Notes: generated by a model not told the origin, from the letters alone. Counted from the stretch's first letter, positions 7,612 to 15,263 are shown. The stretch: DNA of 32,734 nt from an uncultured Asticcacaulis sp. (GCA_946482045.1 CAMLPZ010000010.1:1-32734), one strand, 5' to 3'. Program-made: numbers and translations.

Positions 7612-8274
7612 TTACCGGACCGAACAGCCCTGCCCCTGGTCAACCAGGGTGCGGAAGGTTGTATTGTCATCAGAGATTTCGACGCGCTTAGGCACCAGGC
7701 GCAGGGTTTTTTCGCCCCATCGGCCGTACTGCGCTGAACCCGGCGTCACGCAGCGGCCATCATAGAGCAGGCGCGCGCATTGGTTAAGGCTGAGGTTGTC
7801 CGAGAGCGTGTTCCACTGATTGCCGCTGTAGCGCAGGCAAGCCGCCGTTGGCCCCTGCCCCGCCCCGGTATCCGGGACGACCTCGCCGCCACCTGCCGGC
7901 AGGGACGGATCGGCCGACGTGGTGGCCGGCGCGCCAGGCACCGGCGTCAGAGAACCGGTGGGCGCGGCGACGACATTGCCCGAGTCATCCAGGCCGACGT
8001 CCAGCGCCTGGGCGGCGACGCCATTCTTCTTGGCGCATTCGGCCAGGGTCAGATCGCCGACATAGGCGCCCGAAACGTAGCAGCGCAACGTCTTCTTGGG
8101 ATCGAGCTTGGCGGGTTCGTCATTGACGTTAAAGACCAGGCCAGGCGGCTGGTCGTTCATCTTCTCCTCGCCCTTGTGGCTTTTCGACATGCCCACGGCC
8201 AGCGCCACGGCGACAGCGATCGCGACCGCTGCACCGGCGCCGATGGCAATCATGCGCTTCTTTTCTGGTGTCAT
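7612..8274 (-). CDS. Single-pass membrane protein of unknown function
   Basis: The product is 220 aa. A basic start (MTPEKKRM) leads into one transmembrane segment (about residues 8-28, IAIGAGAAVAIAVAVALAVGM). The rest is extracytoplasmic, with a Pro/Thr/Gly-rich linker near residues 100-135. Cysteine-containing segments (TLRCYVSGAYVG, LAECAKKNG, TAACLRYSGNQW, NQCARLLYDGRCV, GQGCSVR) suggest disulphides in the periplasm. The ATG at 8274 follows an unusually strong GAGGGGG site 6 nt away; the frame could start at 8289 but has no such site. It likely forms a two-gene unit with the lipoprotein downstream. No family was recognised. Confidence 0.75.
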   Translation of the reverse strand: MTPEKKRMIAIGAGAAVAIAVAVALAVGMSKSHKGEEKMNDQPPGLVFNVNDEPAKLDPKKTLRCYVSGAYVGDLTLAECAKKNGVAAQALDVGLDDSGNVVAAPTGSLTPVPGAPATTSADPSLPAGGGEVVPDTGAGQGPTAACLRYSGNQWNTLSDNLSLNQCARLLYDGRCVTPGSAQYGRWGEKTLRLVPKRVEISDDNTTFRTLVDQGQGCSVR

Positions 8275-8399
8275 GAAGGTCCCCCTCATTTACGCAAATC
8301 ATGCGAGCGTCGATCCCGCCAGTCTACGCGAGCCGGCAGGGACGCTCAAGCCTTCCGCATGAGCTATTTGGTATTTGAGGCGTTTTTATGCCGGGGAAG

Positions 8400-11300
8400 T
8401 TAGGTCGATATACCCAAACGCATCAGGCCCGCCTGATAGTTCTTGATCTGGTCGGTCAGATAGGCCGGCGCGGGTCCCGAGGCCTTCTTAGACTTGGCGT
8501 CGCTTTCCTGCGGATCGCCGTATTTCAGGTAATTATAGACCTTTTGGACGTTCTTGATCGTTTCCTTCAGCGATTCGATGGCCTTGGCGATGCTGGCGTC
8601 GGAGCTCAGATTGAGCGAAGCGTCGTAGTTCAGTCCCATCGCCTTTTGCGACTCGAGATAATCGTTGGCGCTGGCGTCCATTGGCTTCTTGGCATCGGCG
8701 CTGACGATGCCGGCTTCGAGGCCCAGCCCTTCGAGCGCGTCGCGCCCGGCCGGACCGGCGACGAACTCCATCTTGGACGACTTGTTGGCCGGCTGGATGT
8801 TGAGCTGCGAATAGTCCTTGCCGGTCACCTTCTGGACATCGACCTTGAGCTTGTAGCCCGAGGCGCGCACGATCTTCTTGGCCAGGGTTTCGAGCGTCTC
8901 GCCGGCGTCGATCGTGACGGTCCGCTTCAGGCCAGAATTGGGATCGACCACCGCGAACTGGTCGCCGGTCCGGACGCTGGTGCCTGCGGTAATGGCGGTC
9001 GAATCCTTGTACATGACCGTGCCCATCGGCAGGCCCAGGCGGTCGAGCACGCTGGAAGATCCTGCCGACACGGCGATGGCGTTCGGCTGGACGACCCCGT
9101 CCTTGCCGGTAAAACGCTGCTGATATTCGACGACGTCGGCGGGCGCCGCGTCGAGATTGAGCCGCGTCAGATAGGCGTCGGTCTTGGTCGTGCCGGCCGT
9201 CGTCTTGCCCGAGGCGATCTGGTTGACATCGTTGTCGGCGTCTTCGGCGATGGCGCCGGTCGTGCTGCCGGCGATCCACGCCTTGCCATTAATGAACTGG
9301 ACCTTGGCATCCTTTTCGACGCCCGCGCCGCCATAGTAGGCGATGGTGTCCGAAGCCGTGGAGGCCAGGTTGGCGTCGATCGCCAGGGCATAGGCGTCGT
9401 AGCCGCCGGAATAGCTGGATTTGACGTTGCCGGTCGTTTCCAGCAACTTGTCCGAGCCAGACGAGCCGCCGAGATAAAGCTTGCCGTTATACAGCGACAT
9501 GCCGCTGATCGAGCCGCCACCAATGCCGCCGAGATTGCGCGATGCCGATTGGGTGGCCGAATATTTCGTGTAGTTCTGGATGACGTCGTTGCCGTTGGCA
9601 TCCTTGACGGTGCGCGTTGCCGGCTGGGCGTCAAGCGTGAAGGTCTTTACGACCGCGCTGCCGTCCTCAATGCCCGAGGTGTAAAGCGTGTTTCCATCGA
9701 CCACCAGGCCAGAGATCGAGTCGGTCTTGTCGGTGCCGGTCTGGACCGTGAACTTGGACTTGCCCGTGGCGTCGAAGCCCATGACATATCCGTCCCATCC
9801 GCCCTGGATCGCCGTTGTTGCCCCCGGCATTGAGGTCCGCGTCCGGCCGCCGACATAGATCGAGCCGTCGGCGCCGAACGCCACAGCCGTCGCCTCATCC
9901 TCGCCATTGCCACCCTTGCGCTGCGTCCACATCTCGACGCCGTCGGGATCGTAGACCGACACGAAGCTGTCCGAAACAGATTCATCGTAACCCTTCGTGC
10001 CTTCGTGGATCGTGGTCGTCGAGGTCGTCTGCTTGGGGGCGGTGCCATAGGTGGTCACCGTCGTCTTGGAGATGTTAAGCGCGCCGGTGACCGAACCCGC
10101 GATCGCGATCTTGCCGTCGGCCGACACGGCCATGGAATAGCCGGACGCCGCATCGGATGCGCCCAAGGTGCGCGTAAAGACAATATTGCCGGCGGAATCG
10201 TACTTCATCAGGGCGACGTCGGTCGTGCCCTTGATGTCCTGGTTAGAAATCTGGCCGTTGACATCGGCCAGCACGTAGACCGAACCGTCGGGCCCCGCGA
10301 TCGACTGGCGGACATTGGCCACCGTATCCGGCATGGCGGTCTGCTGCGATTGCCCTTCGACCCAGTACTTGTCGCCGACCTTGGACACCGGCTCGGCCAG
10401 CGTCGTGCCGGACGCATTCTGGTCGGTCTGGAACTTCAGGAGTTGCGCCGTCACCTTGGGCTTCTTCGGGTCCGCCGCCGCTTCCGTCTCGTCAGTCTTC
10501 TTTGTCGTGGAGGTCGTCTTGGTCGCGCTGTCGCCGGACGACTGCATGACGAAGACCGAATCCGCCTTGGACGCCGCGCTGAAAGTCACGGCCTCGTACG
10601 ATACGCCCTTGAGCTTGAGACCGTAGCTTTCCTGCCCCTTGGACAGGGTAACTGTCTTGCCGTTGATCGTGGTCGTGGTCGGCACTGCGGCTGTCCGGCT
10701 GACTTCGAACTTGGTGAAGAGCCCCTGCTCTTTTAGCTTGCCATTGATGAACGAGACGACGTTGGACATGGAGCGCGTCGTCGTCCCCATCTCACTCAGG
10801 TCGATATTGACGGTAAACGGCGTTGCGGTACCGATCTTCTTGACCGACATGGAAAACTGAACGTCGCCCTCGAACGCCTTGACCGCCGTCGTCGCCGATC
10901 CCGTATGGATCGCATCGGCCGTATAGACGGTATCGGTCCGCGGCACACCGACCGTACTCTTCAGCTTCTCCGTCAGCGTGCCCTGGGACAGCGCGACGTG
11001 ATCGAATTTCGTATCGCCGAGATACTCGGTGACCTCTTTCATGCCCGCTGAGAAGCGCCGTTTGACGTCGGCCATGACATTGGTGGAAATCTTGTCGTCC
11101 TGCGCCTTTTCCGCCAGCCCCTGCAACGCGGTCAGCCCCTGATAGAGGGTAAAGAGCTTGGAGTAGTCCTGCGACGCCCCAACGGCGTCGATGGTGATCG
11201 CGCGCGGATTGATAAAGCGGTGCCCCTTAAGAACCTGGCTGACCAGGTCGTCTTCCTGCGGCATTTTTGAGCCGACGGCCCAGGGCGAACGCGGCGCTGT

Positions 11301-11438
11301 CGCCGAACCGGTCGGAGAATAGGTCTTGGTCGTACCCGTTGCGCCGGTTGAGCCAGAAGATCCCGATGACGAAGCGGTCCCGAGGCCGATCTTCGAATTG
11401 TAATAGCTCGATATCAATGACGCATCGAACGTAATCAC
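8400..11438 (-). CDS. FlaEY-like flagellar-locus protein with a beta-propeller core
   Basis: The product is about 1012 aa and closes the flagellin gene row. The N-terminus (MITFDASLISSYYNSK) is followed by a Ser/Gly/Thr-rich stretch and a hook/flagellin-like alpha-beta segment (residues 180-290, with FINGKLKEQGLFTKFEVSRT). About six propeller-like repeats occupy roughly residues 360-770 (DGSVYVLADVNG, DGKIAIAGSVTG, DGSIYVGGRTRT, NGKLYLGGSSG, NGKAWIAGSTTG). Then comes a second hook-like motif (VTIDAGETLETLAKKIVRASGYKLKV) and a helical end. Length, layout and location match the Caulobacter regulatory protein annotated FlaEY; that identity is from memory and unverified. GTG 11438 follows AGGACAGGA at good spacing; GTG 11462 is the longer alternative. 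No signal peptide is visible, so export through the flagellar apparatus is possible. Confidence 0.7.
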   Translation of the reverse strand: MITFDASLISSYYNSKIGLGTASSSGSSGSTGATGTTKTYSPTGSATAPRSPWAVGSKMPQEDDLVSQVLKGHRFINPRAITIDAVGASQDYSKLFTLYQGLTALQGLAEKAQDDKISTNVMADVKRRFSAGMKEVTEYLGDTKFDHVALSQGTLTEKLKSTVGVPRTDTVYTADAIHTGSATTAVKAFEGDVQFSMSVKKIGTATPFTVNIDLSEMGTTTRSMSNVVSFINGKLKEQGLFTKFEVSRTAAVPTTTTINGKTVTLSKGQESYGLKLKGVSYEAVTFSAASKADSVFVMQSSGDSATKTTSTTKKTDETEAAADPKKPKVTAQLLKFQTDQNASGTTLAEPVSKVGDKYWVEGQSQQTAMPDTVANVRQSIAGPDGSVYVLADVNGQISNQDIKGTTDVALMKYDSAGNIVFTRTLGASDAASGYSMAVSADGKIAIAGSVTGALNISKTTVTTYGTAPKQTTSTTTIHEGTKGYDESVSDSFVSVYDPDGVEMWTQRKGGNGEDEATAVAFGADGSIYVGGRTRTSMPGATTAIQGGWDGYVMGFDATGKSKFTVQTGTDKTDSISGLVVDGNTLYTSGIEDGSAVVKTFTLDAQPATRTVKDANGNDVIQNYTKYSATQSASRNLGGIGGGSISGMSLYNGKLYLGGSSGSDKLLETTGNVKSSYSGGYDAYALAIDANLASTASDTIAYYGGAGVEKDAKVQFINGKAWIAGSTTGAIAEDADNDVNQIASGKTTAGTTKTDAYLTRLNLDAAPADVVEYQQRFTGKDGVVQPNAIAVSAGSSSVLDRLGLPMGTVMYKDSTAITAGTSVRTGDQFAVVDPNSGLKRTVTIDAGETLETLAKKIVRASGYKLKVDVQKVTGKDYSQLNIQPANKSSKMEFVAGPAGRDALEGLGLEAGIVSADAKKPMDASANDYLESQKAMGLNYDASLNLSSDASIAKAIESLKETIKNVQKVYNYLKYGDPQESDAKSKKASGPAPAYLTDQIKNYQAGLMRLGIST

Positions 11439-11528
11439 AGCGGGTCCTGTCCTTTTGGACACAGAATCAGAACCCTCAGTCTCTCTTACTAATGTTTAAG
11501 AGTCGTAAAGCCGAAGGGTTAACCCTGG

Positions 11529-11560
11529 CCACAGAAAAGCCCGCGACCTGGGTCGCGGGC
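11529..11560 (-). terminator. Intrinsic terminator of the FljJ-like flagellin gene
   Basis: Inverted arms GCCCGCGACC (11539-11548) and GGTCGCGGGC (11551-11560) give a GC-rich stem of about 9 bp. On the minus strand it is followed by TTTTCTG. It lies 28 bp past the flagellin stop, before the FlaEY-like gene. Confidence 0.85.
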
Positions 11561-11588
11561 CGATAAATATGGTATCTTTTTGCCGTCC

Positions 11589-12419
11589 CTACTTGAAGAG
11601 GGCCAGGATCTGCTGCGGCGACTGGTTGGCGATCGACAGAGCTTGCGCACCCAGCTGCTGCTGGACCTGCAAAGCCTGGAGGCGCGAGCTTTCCTTGGCC
11701 ATGTCGGCATCGACCAGATTGCCAATGCCGCCCTTGATCGCGTCACCCAGCTTGTCGACAAAGCTTAGGTGCCCTTCGATCTGCTTGGCTTGCGAACCCA
11801 GTGCGCCCAGGCTGGCATTCAGGTTCAGGATCGACGTGTCGAGTGAGCTCAGGATATTGGATGCCGAGGTCGCCGTCGACAGTTGCGCCCCCGCCGACAA
11901 GGTCAGGATCGGACCGCCCAGCGCCATGGTGCGCACCGACAAGGTGATGACCGAATTCGCGTCGGCATTGGCGATGAACTGGATATTGGTCGCCAGCGAC
12001 CCGTCGAGGATATTCGAACCGTTGAAGGTAGCGTTCTCAACGATGTGCTGGATCTGCCCAAGGATCGACACGAAATCGCCGTTCAACGCGTTGCGCGACG
12101 TCGTATCGATGGAGGTGTCCATCGCGCCGACGACTTTTTCGCGCAGTTGGTTAAGCAGGTCCGAAACCGACTCGCCCGCGGCCATCGACACATCGGCGAT
12201 GGAAGCGGCGCGGTTCAGACTGTCCTTTACAGCGCTCAGACCACCCAGGTCCGCGCGCTGCCCCTGCGCGATGGCATAGACAGAAGCATTGTCCTTGGCT
12301 GTGGACACCGCGAGACCCGTCGAGATCTTCTGCTGGACGTCATCCATCTGCACGTTCGCGCTGTTCAGGTTCTGAAGCGCGATCATTGCGGATGTATTGG
12401 TGTGCAAGCTCACGGACAT
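11589..12419 (-). CDS. Divergent flagellin, FljJ-like
   Basis: This 276-aa flagellin is a filament subunit made only of the conserved D0/D1 helices. The N-terminal part reads SLHTNTSAMIALQNLNSANVQMDDVQQKISTGLAVSTAKDNASVYAIAQ, and the C-terminal part is GGIGNLVDADMAKESSRLQALQVQQQLGAQALSIANQSPQQILALFK. It departs from its three neighbours in several ways: it starts SVSLHTN rather than SVNTNVG, it has GAMDTSID where they have AASDTSLD, and it ends LFK rather than LFR. Its leader lacks the paired A-loop hairpins and sigma-54 promoter seen elsewhere in the row. By position and divergence it resembles Caulobacter FljJ, a minor proximal flagellin; that equivalence is inferred. GGAGG precedes the ATG by 10 nt. 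Confidence 0.9.
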   Translation of the reverse strand: MSVSLHTNTSAMIALQNLNSANVQMDDVQQKISTGLAVSTAKDNASVYAIAQGQRADLGGLSAVKDSLNRAASIADVSMAAGESVSDLLNQLREKVVGAMDTSIDTTSRNALNGDFVSILGQIQHIVENATFNGSNILDGSLATNIQFIANADANSVITLSVRTMALGGPILTLSAGAQLSTATSASNILSSLDTSILNLNASLGALGSQAKQIEGHLSFVDKLGDAIKGGIGNLVDADMAKESSRLQALQVQQQLGAQALSIANQSPQQILALFK

Positions 12420-12671
12420 TGCCCGGATACCTCCATAATAGGCCGACTCACTAGAGTCTTAACGATTATGGTAAGCAAAAGGTTAACGCGGACAACCGCT
12501 TTTCACCCCATGCAGGCGAAAACGCGGCCTGCAAACAGGCTTCGCGACCTTGAAAATTCCGACGATGTCATTGAAACTACTGCGATAATGTACGCTATCG
12601 CCTGCGGATTTTCCGCTGTGGATAGCGTAAATGTGCCGTGAAAATAATTAACAAAAAGTTGACGGCCGAAG
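12420..12671. other. Upstream region of the FljJ-like flagellin
   Basis: This spacer must hold the promoter of the FljJ-like gene. I found no TGGC-N7-TTGC sigma-54 motif on the minus strand. It contains a short leader hairpin (GACTC/GAGTC, 12445-12458) just upstream of the ribosome-binding site, and a large stem-loop at 12591-12629. Confidence 0.5.
12591..12629. repeat. Stem-loop with 9-bp arms upstream of the FljJ-like flagellin
   Basis: TACGCTATC (12591-12599) pairs perfectly with GATAGCGTA (12621-12629). An inner GCGG/CCGC stem flanks an ATTTT loop. No T-run follows it on the minus strand. It lies about 170 bp upstream of the flagellin start, where an activator site or a leftover 3' structure could sit. 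Confidence 0.5.
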
Positions 12672-12703
12672 CAAAAAGCCCGGCGGAGCCTTATCCGCCG
12701 GGC
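12672..12703 (-). terminator. Intrinsic terminator of flagellin gene copy A
   Basis: Perfect 10-bp arms GCCCGGCGGA (12678-12687) and TCCGCCGGGC (12694-12703) close a 6-nt loop. On the minus strand a TTTTTGC run follows. It lies 36 bp past the flagellin stop codon. Confidence 0.9.
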
Positions 12704-12739
12704 CGTTATTAATTACGAAATGGGCTTTAAAGCGCCGCG

Positions 12740-13564
12740 TTAGCGGAACAGGCTCATGACGGTAGAGGTCGACTGGTTGGCGATCGACAGGGCCTGCACG
12801 CCGAGCTGTTGCTTGGTTTGCAGCGCCTGCAGCTTCGCGCTTTCCTTGGCCATGTCGGCGTCGACCAGGTTGCCGATCCCTTGCGTGATCGAATCCTGGA
12901 GCTTGCCGACGAAGCCCATGTGGTTTTCCAGCGACTTGGAAGACGTACCCAGCTTGGCCAGGGCCGCCGAGACGTTGCTGATCGAGGTATCGATCGTGGT
13001 CAGAAGGTTGCCGGCCGCCGTAGCCGTCGAGAAAGTCGCAGCCGATCCCAACGTGATGATCGAGCCGCCGACGGTCATATCCTGAGCGGCGACAGTGATC
13101 TCGCTCGAACCGTCCGCATTGGCCAGGGCCGTGATAGCCGTAGGCGTGTCGCCGATCAGGTTGATCCCGTTGAAGCTTGCGTTCGTCAGGGTCTTCTTGA
13201 TCTGGTCGCGGATCGAGTCGAAGTCGTTCTTCAGAGCGCTGCGCGACGTGGTGTCGAGCGAGGTGTCCGAAGCCGCCAAGGCCTTTTCCTTCAGTTGCGT
13301 CAGCATGTCAGAGACGGCCGAACCGGCCGACATGGCAACATCGACAACCGAAACGCCACGCGACAGCGAGTCCTTGACAGCGTCAAGCGACGAAACAGTA
13401 GCGCGTTGGGTCTGGGCAATGGCGAAAGCAGAACCGTTGTCCTTAGCCGTATTGACCTTCAGACCCGTGGAGATACGGTTCTGGGTTTCCATCAGACTGG
13501 ACGAAGTTCTGTTAAGGTTTTGCAGGGCAACCATGGCCCCGACATTTGTATTGACGCTTTGCAT
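12740..13564 (-). CDS. Flagellin (copy A of a nearly identical pair)
   Basis: This 274-aa filament subunit has the D0/D1 flagellin core: SVNTNVGAMVALQNLNRTSS at the N-terminus and LVDADMAKESAKLQALQTKQQLGVQALSIANQS near the end, finishing SLFR. It differs from the second copy (14277-15101) at only seven residues by my reading. All of these lie in the first 50 or last 10 positions; the middle is identical at the DNA level. ATG 13564 follows AAGGTG by about 7 nt. The leader has paired hairpins at 13595-13605 and 13613-13623. Where copy B has a sigma-54 promoter, the aligned bases here lack the -24 GG. FlbT/FlaF control is likely from the family. Confidence 0.95.
   Translation of the reverse strand: MQSVNTNVGAMVALQNLNRTSSSLMETQNRISTGLKVNTAKDNGSAFAIAQTQRATVSSLDAVKDSLSRGVSVVDVAMSAGSAVSDMLTQLKEKALAASDTSLDTTSRSALKNDFDSIRDQIKKTLTNASFNGINLIGDTPTAITALANADGSSEITVAAQDMTVGGSIITLGSAATFSTATAAGNLLTTIDTSISNVSAALAKLGTSSKSLENHMGFVGKLQDSITQGIGNLVDADMAKESAKLQALQTKQQLGVQALSIANQSTSTVMSLFR
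12767..13417. repeat. 651-bp identical tract, copy A
   Basis: Reading base by base with an offset of 1537, positions 12767-13417 are identical to 14304-14954, including all synonymous sites. Identity breaks on both sides inside the gene. This is the pattern left by gene conversion between paralogues. Confidence 0.9.
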
Positions 13565-13837
13565 CGTAATACACCTTGGTTTCTGGTGATGGACGGTATT
13601 TTACCGGCCATAGGCATTCTACCCGGACCCAGGATACACAAGTATGAATAAGAAGATTTTAAAATAAAGCCACCATAAAGACATATTCTTCTAAATTTTA
13701 TAAGAAAAAATGCTATTTATTGTTAATAAATATGTAGAAATGCTTACATTCTAAACCATACACTGCAAATACAGACGCAAATTCAGCCACACATTGAGAA
13801 AATGCGCGGCGAAATATGTACAACTCAGAACGTAGAC
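13565..13837. other. AT-rich intergenic region upstream of flagellin copy A
   Basis: This 273-bp spacer lies between the flaG stop and flagellin copy A. The part from about 13640 to 13760 is strikingly AT-rich against the GC-rich surroundings. It contains a perfect ATTTATT/AATAAAT palindrome (13715-13731). No sigma-54 -24/-12 pair is present. It must hold the copy A promoter unless that gene is read from flaG. Confidence 0.5.
13595..13623 (-). promoter_or_regulatory. Paired leader hairpins of flagellin copy A mRNA
   Basis: In the transcript, GGUA-AAA-UACC (13605-13595) lies 31-41 nt upstream of the start codon. GGUA-GAA-UGCC, with one U-G pair (13623-13613), lies 49-59 nt upstream. Positions match those in copy B exactly although the stem sequences differ. 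This is a candidate binding site for FlbT, which in Caulobacter binds the flagellin leader. Confidence 0.55.
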
Positions 13838-14221
13838 TTAAACGTCCGTCTTAATAATGCTGCCAGCCTTGTAGCTTCTCGAAGACTTGAGATCGAGAAC
13901 CTCCTGGCGAGGAAGTTGGCGGACGACTTCGCCGGTATAGCGGTCGACAGCCTTGTAAACCCAATCCCCTGAATCCGGATCCCTGTCGACGGTCAGACGC
14001 AGATTGTATTCCGGCGTGGACTGGCCGCCGCCTTGCGAAAGATTACTCTGGTTCCCGGCGTCCTTGCTCTTCCCCGAAGGCTGAGTCGGCGCCACTTCCT
14101 TAGGAAGGTTAACCGGCATGCGCCCCAGCGAAGGGTCTGGCATCTGCGGGAAGTTTACGACATTATTGATCATCTCCATACAACGCCCGGAATCCGTTCT
14201 GAAATCCGAGACGCCCTCCAT
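13838..14221 (-). CDS. flaG: FlaG family flagellar protein
   Basis: The product is 127 aa, with a disordered Pro/Ser/Gln-rich N-terminal half and the FlaG domain at about residues 72-115: NLRLTVDRDPDSGDWVYKAVDRYTGEVVRQLPRQEVLDL. FlaG proteins are small cytoplasmic factors encoded beside flagellins and affect filament length or assembly. The start is uncertain: ATG 14221 and ATG 14179 (MEMINNVV) are both possible, and neither has a clear ribosome-binding site. It follows flagellin copy B by 55 bp with only a weak terminator between, so read-through from that sigma-54 promoter may express it. It separates the two near-identical flagellins. Confidence 0.85.
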   Translation of the reverse strand: MEGVSDFRTDSGRCMEMINNVVNFPQMPDPSLGRMPVNLPKEVAPTQPSGKSKDAGNQSNLSQGGGQSTPEYNLRLTVDRDPDSGDWVYKAVDRYTGEVVRQLPRQEVLDLKSSRSYKAGSIIKTDV

Positions 14222-14229
14222 GTGAAGCG

Positions 14230-14268
14230 AAGAAGAGAGGGAGCGCGCCCTTCACGAGACGCGCTCCC
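14230..14268 (-). terminator. Weak terminator or processing hairpin between flagellin copy B and flaG
   Basis: GGGAGCGCG (14239-14247) pairs with CGCGCTCCC (14260-14268). On the minus strand it is followed by a mixed pyrimidine tract TCTCTTCTT, not a clean T-run, so partial read-through into flaG is expected. Confidence 0.5.
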
Positions 14269-14276
14269 CTCGCCTG

Positions 14277-15101
14277 TTAGCGGAACAGGCTCAAGACAGT
14301 ACCGGTCGACTGGTTGGCGATCGACAGGGCCTGCACGCCGAGCTGTTGCTTGGTTTGCAGCGCCTGCAGCTTCGCGCTTTCCTTGGCCATGTCGGCGTCG
14401 ACCAGGTTGCCGATCCCTTGCGTGATCGAATCCTGGAGCTTGCCGACGAAGCCCATGTGGTTTTCCAGCGACTTGGAAGACGTACCCAGCTTGGCCAGGG
14501 CCGCCGAGACGTTGCTGATCGAGGTATCGATCGTGGTCAGAAGGTTGCCGGCCGCCGTAGCCGTCGAGAAAGTCGCAGCCGATCCCAACGTGATGATCGA
14601 GCCGCCGACGGTCATATCCTGAGCGGCGACAGTGATCTCGCTCGAACCGTCCGCATTGGCCAGGGCCGTGATAGCCGTAGGCGTGTCGCCGATCAGGTTG
14701 ATCCCGTTGAAGCTTGCGTTCGTCAGGGTCTTCTTGATCTGGTCGCGGATCGAGTCGAAGTCGTTCTTCAGAGCGCTGCGCGACGTGGTGTCGAGCGAGG
14801 TGTCCGAAGCCGCCAAGGCCTTTTCCTTCAGTTGCGTCAGCATGTCAGAGACGGCCGAACCGGCCGACATGGCAACATCGACAACCGAAACGCCACGCGA
14901 CAGCGAGTCCTTGACAGCGTCAAGCGACGAAACAGTAGCGCGTTGGGTCTGGGCGATGGCGTAGGCAGAACCGTTGTCCTTGGCCGAACCGACCTTCAGG
15001 CCCGTAGAGATACGGTTCTGGGTCGACATCAGGTCCGAAGAGGTGCGGTTCAGGTTTTGCAGGGCAACCATGGCCCCGACATTGGTGTTGACGCTTTGCA
15101 T
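14277..15101 (-). CDS. Flagellin (copy B of a nearly identical pair)
   Basis: This 274-aa D0/D1-only flagellin is identical to copy A except near its ends (SSDLMSTQ and KVGSAKDNGSAY versus SSSLMETQ and KVNTAKDNGSAF, and STGTVLSLFR versus STSTVMSLFR). Unlike copy A it has a full sigma-54 promoter (15174-15188), a CtrA-type box (15236-15250) and ftr-like palindromes (15264-15330). AAAGGA precedes the ATG by 9 nt. Its leader carries paired hairpins at 15132-15142 and 15150-15160. This is likely one of the major filament subunits, expressed late in flagellar assembly and cotranscribed in part with flaG. Confidence 0.95.
   Translation of the reverse strand: MQSVNTNVGAMVALQNLNRTSSDLMSTQNRISTGLKVGSAKDNGSAYAIAQTQRATVSSLDAVKDSLSRGVSVVDVAMSAGSAVSDMLTQLKEKALAASDTSLDTTSRSALKNDFDSIRDQIKKTLTNASFNGINLIGDTPTAITALANADGSSEITVAAQDMTVGGSIITLGSAATFSTATAAGNLLTTIDTSISNVSAALAKLGTSSKSLENHMGFVGKLQDSITQGIGNLVDADMAKESAKLQALQTKQQLGVQALSIANQSTGTVLSLFR
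14304..14954. repeat. 651-bp identical tract, copy B
   Basis: This is the partner of 12767-13417, with no mismatches that I could find. The first differences are in the codons just outside it on both sides. Confidence 0.9.
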
Positions 15102-15131
15102 CTAGGTCATTCCTTTTCTGGATGAACCGGT

Positions 15132-15160
15132 GACATTTTGTCGACCGGGGGCATTTTGCC
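15132..15160 (-). promoter_or_regulatory. Paired leader hairpins of flagellin copy B mRNA
   Basis: In the transcript, GACA-AAA-UGUC (15142-15132) lies 31-41 nt upstream of the start codon and GGCA-AAA-UGCC (15160-15150) lies 49-59 nt upstream. With transcription starting about 12 nt past the -12 element, the distal hairpin would sit at the very 5' end of the mRNA. Confidence 0.6.
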
Positions 15161-15173
15161 TGCCCCCGCTGAT

Positions 15174-15188
15174 GCAAGCGAAGGGCCA
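15174..15188 (-). promoter_or_regulatory. Sigma-54 (-24/-12) promoter of flagellin copy B
   Basis: On the minus strand the sequence reads TGGCCCTTCGCTTGC: the required GG and GC are 10 nt apart, matching the TGGC-N7-TTGC consensus of RpoN promoters. It is 73 nt from -12 to the start codon. Late flagellin genes of Caulobacter are known to be RpoN-dependent. Confidence 0.85.
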
Positions 15189-15235
15189 GAAAAGGCGCTG
15201 GAAGAAATTATTATAAGTATTTGTAATTATTTAGT

Positions 15236-15250
15236 TTAACTTCGGTTTAA
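15236..15250. promoter_or_regulatory. CtrA-type binding site TTAA-N7-TTAA
   Basis: A perfect TTAA-CTTCGGT-TTAA is present, the established consensus of the cell-cycle regulator CtrA in Caulobacter relatives. It lies about 48 bp upstream of the -24 element of flagellin copy B. Short AT motifs can arise by chance, so direct control is only suggested. Confidence 0.5.
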
Positions 15251-15263
15251 CTGTGTTTTCACT

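Noticed and set aside
8388..9833. A 481-codon plus-strand frame opposite the FlaEY-like gene
   Set aside because: Its residue pattern (Arg/Gly/Asp/Val-rich, no motifs) is that of a shadow frame; the minus-strand frame has propeller repeats and a ribosome-binding site.
12445..12458. A leader hairpin of the FljJ-like gene as a member of the A-loop pair family
   Set aside because: Its loop is UAGU, the stem is 5 bp and no second hairpin follows at the expected distance.
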